From assembly GCF_022458985.1 (NCBI RefSeq), contig NC_061774.1, forward strand, positions 21,732,697 through 21,796,696: 64,000 bases of DNA, given 5' to 3'. The translations under genes and the position numbers were made by a program. The DNA comes from Mugil cephalus. Taxonomy: Eukaryota > Chordata > Actinopteri > Mugiliformes > Mugilidae. The first letter of the stretch is position 1, and the number at the start of each line of letters is the position of its first letter. This document shows, piece by piece, positions 36,193-64,000 of this stretch. Under the pieces are notes generated by a model, which was not told where the DNA came from, did not search any database, and saw only the letters and a list, made by a program, of their open reading frames with translations.

Positions 36193-36533
36193 GTTGTTAC
36201 GAACTGAAGGCTTCTGGGAGGGAGAAACCATGTAGGACAGGAAGGGGGGAGGTGAAATAATAACAATTAGTTTTTGTTTCTCGAAAGGCTGTTTTTATTT
36301 ATTTAACATTGAACATTATCGAATATTTTTCTCTTATTAACTTAATTCTAAGTCTAGTTTTTACAAGTTTAGAAAAAACGTATTAATTTGTATTTGCGTC
36401 TCCCCCTCCCGTTTAAAGTTTGTTCTTACGGTCCCACGTGTGACATACAGGAGGAATTGCACGTCGTGTGGTCTCACTGTACGCCATGAATTTATATATA
36501 TAAACGCCAGTAAATCTGAATAAAGCCTCCGAA
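36193..36533. promoter_or_regulatory. Shared bidirectional promoter of ptcd3 and polr1a
   Basis: Only 341 bases separate the ptcd3 ATG (minus, 36192-36190) and the polr1a ATG (plus, 36534-36536), and both genes read outward. The stretch contains a canonical E-box CACGTG at 36435-36440 and a TATA-like ttatatatataaac about 30-45 bases before the polr1a start. E-boxes of this type are bound by MYC/MAX and USF factors and are common at ribosome-biogenesis genes; binding here is inference. Transcription starts cannot be placed from sequence alone. Confidence 0.75.
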
Positions 36534-62386
<25,853 letters not shown>

Positions 62387-62673
62387 GTTAGCGGTGACTG
62401 TGGTCACATATGAATGTGACGTAGGATTTTGAACTGAACTATTGCAACATGCGAGAGCACATGGATGTATACAGACACACACAACACTTCCTATCTCAGT
62501 TTCCTACACACTGAGCTCTCACGCTGTCAATTTGAGAGTTAATGCAATTTAGTGGTAATCGAGTGACTTGGATTTTTCTCCGAGGATGAGTGAAATCGCT
62601 GTATCATACTGTGTAAAAGGATGCAGAGTGGAGTGGGAGTTTCCTGCAAAGAAATTCAATGCAACACACAAAA

Positions 62674-62679
62674 AATAAA
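62674..62679 (+). terminator. polr1a: Likely polr1a polyadenylation signal
   Basis: The first AATAAA after the polr1a stop codon (62384-62386), within a 290-base 3' UTR and followed by T-rich sequence. Other signals further on cannot be excluded. Confidence 0.55.
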
Positions 62680-62699
62680 ATGTTCAATTATTTTTTATT

Positions 62700-63700
62700 T
62701 GTATTTAATAATAAAAAATTAAAAGAAATGTGTAATTTAGTGTTTGTTATTATTAATATTATTATTATTCATAGTGATTATTCTAATGTTTTTTAGCATT
62801 TGCACTACTTAAGCAAGGAGCTACTGCCCAACATTTTGTTATCTCCTCGCATATAAATGATTCTTGAATCATTTTTTATACCACATTTTTTGTAGATAAC
62901 AAGAATATGTACTTAGAAATGATATAAAGCCACTTAAACATATCTCTTTCCAATTTAAGGTCAATCAGAGAGACTTTATTATGATCTGAATATTTCTTCA
63001 TAGTCATGTAACAGGTATTCTGGATGTATATGTGAGATAGATGGAGTTGTTTTTGTTAAAAGAGTAGGCAGTCAACATACAAACAAACATAAAGTACCTG
63101 ACAAATAAGTTTGTTTTTTTTTGTAGGTTTGAATTGCTGGGGTCAAATTTGTTGATAAAGTGTTAGTAAATTTGAAGGTAATAGGAGGGTTAGTGTTTTC
63201 ACGGAATCTAAACAGCCTAAAGTTGGATAATCACAATTTAAGGGCTTAAAACGTCTTGCATACAAGCATATTTTGCATTGTAGCTCTTAAATTACATTTA
63301 GTCAATCCTAACGTCCATTTACCGCTTCATTCGCTTTTTGTTCAATGTGTTGGTGGCAGCCACAGTTCAGTTTAGTTATAATATATAATATAACTACTGG
63401 CAGTTCACAGAAAGAAAACCACAAATGAAACCTGGAAGTGGAACTGCATAATATAACAAAGTTTGGACTGGCTGAGTTTATTAAAAGAAATCTCATCTCA
63501 AAGTGTCTGGGCCATTTGTCCACAATTCATTTTGTTTGTGAAAGTAGCTCTGAGTTTTCTTGTTTTTTTTTCGTATTTCGTGTAGGACTTAAATTGAACC
63601 CATAATTGTCTTAAAATATCTTCAAAAGTCTTAAATTTCACTTGTTCAAACCCAAATTCAAATTCACTGTGGTAGATGGATGGTTACGGGCTCTTATTAC
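62700..63700. other. AT-rich spacer downstream of polr1a
   Basis: No coding signal was found on either strand. It contains tattattattatt-type repeats near 62750-62770. Confidence 0.5.
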
Positions 63701-63724
63701 GAAAGAACCGGAAAGGTCGGCGCT

Positions 63725-63901
63725 TGTGGAGGCCTCTGATTGGCTGATTATATCACAAGCGGTTTTGGAGCCCTCTGATTGGCTGGTCATTGCACTGGGC
63801 AGACTGTACCCCCAAGATGTGGCACACTGTATCTTAGACACGGAAAGCCATCACCATCATCGACATCACCAACATCATGTGTCGCTGTTGTTTATGGAAG
63901 G
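63725..63901 (+). promoter_or_regulatory. Candidate promoter and first exon of the next gene
   Basis: Two copies of ctctgattggctg (about 63736 and 63773) carry inverted CCAAT boxes spaced about 38 bases apart, typical of NF-Y promoters. About 110 bases on, ATGGAAGG at 63894-63901 is followed directly by a perfect donor gtaagtag. This may be a very short first coding exon. The gene itself is outside the window and unidentified. Confidence 0.35.
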
Positions 63902-64000
63902 GTAAGTAGTCAAGGCAACCAAGACTAGACAAGACAATGTATTTTAAACGATAAACCCTTCATCGAAACCGTGTAAACAGGTTTACAGTAGTTACGGCTG

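Overview
This is nuclear DNA from a vertebrate, most likely a ray-finned (teleost) fish. The genes are split into many short exons (mostly 80-200 bases) by GT-AG introns. The encoded proteins are vertebrate families (CNGA3, plastin, PTCD3, POLR1A), and the introns carry many small interspersed repeats and microsatellites of teleost type. There are no operons, no ribosome-binding sites and no CRISPR array. I rebuilt four genes exon by exon; every splice junction was tested by reading-frame phase and by continuity with the known protein family.

Layout. Bases 707-3111 (minus) hold the first four coding exons of a cone-type cyclic-nucleotide-gated channel alpha subunit (cnga3-like); the gene runs off the left edge. 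Bases 5951-15079 (minus) hold a complete 15-exon, 620-residue plastin (fimbrin), with a likely GC-rich promoter and non-coding first exon near 19980-20150. Bases 20150-28000 are gene-poor and repeat-rich. Bases 28040-36192 (minus) hold ptcd3, the mitochondrial small-subunit ribosomal protein mS39 with PPR repeats; 22 coding exons (652 residues) are clear, but the last, short exon was not found. Bases 36534-62386 (plus) hold polr1a, the largest subunit of RNA polymerase I, in 37 exons (1690 residues) including the catalytic metal site. The right end (63700-63905) looks like the promoter and start of another gene.

ptcd3 and polr1a are head to head, with only 341 bases between their start codons, so they probably share one bidirectional promoter. 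One gene serves cytosolic ribosome production (rRNA synthesis) and the other the mitochondrial ribosome. The other neighbours (a photoreceptor channel and an actin bundler) have no evident functional link.

The non-coding part is mostly transposon debris. It includes an eight-copy family with terminal inverted repeats, a well-preserved 555-base element with perfect 19-base inverted repeats and a TA duplication, AT-rich arrays with shared flanks at three places, a near-identical 132-base pair of repeats in two polr1a introns, a possible solo LTR, and retroposon tails. I found no sign of a new biological system. The most useful leads are the shared promoter, the divergent plastin paralogue with a GC donor site, the unusual splice features, and the missing ptcd3 tail.
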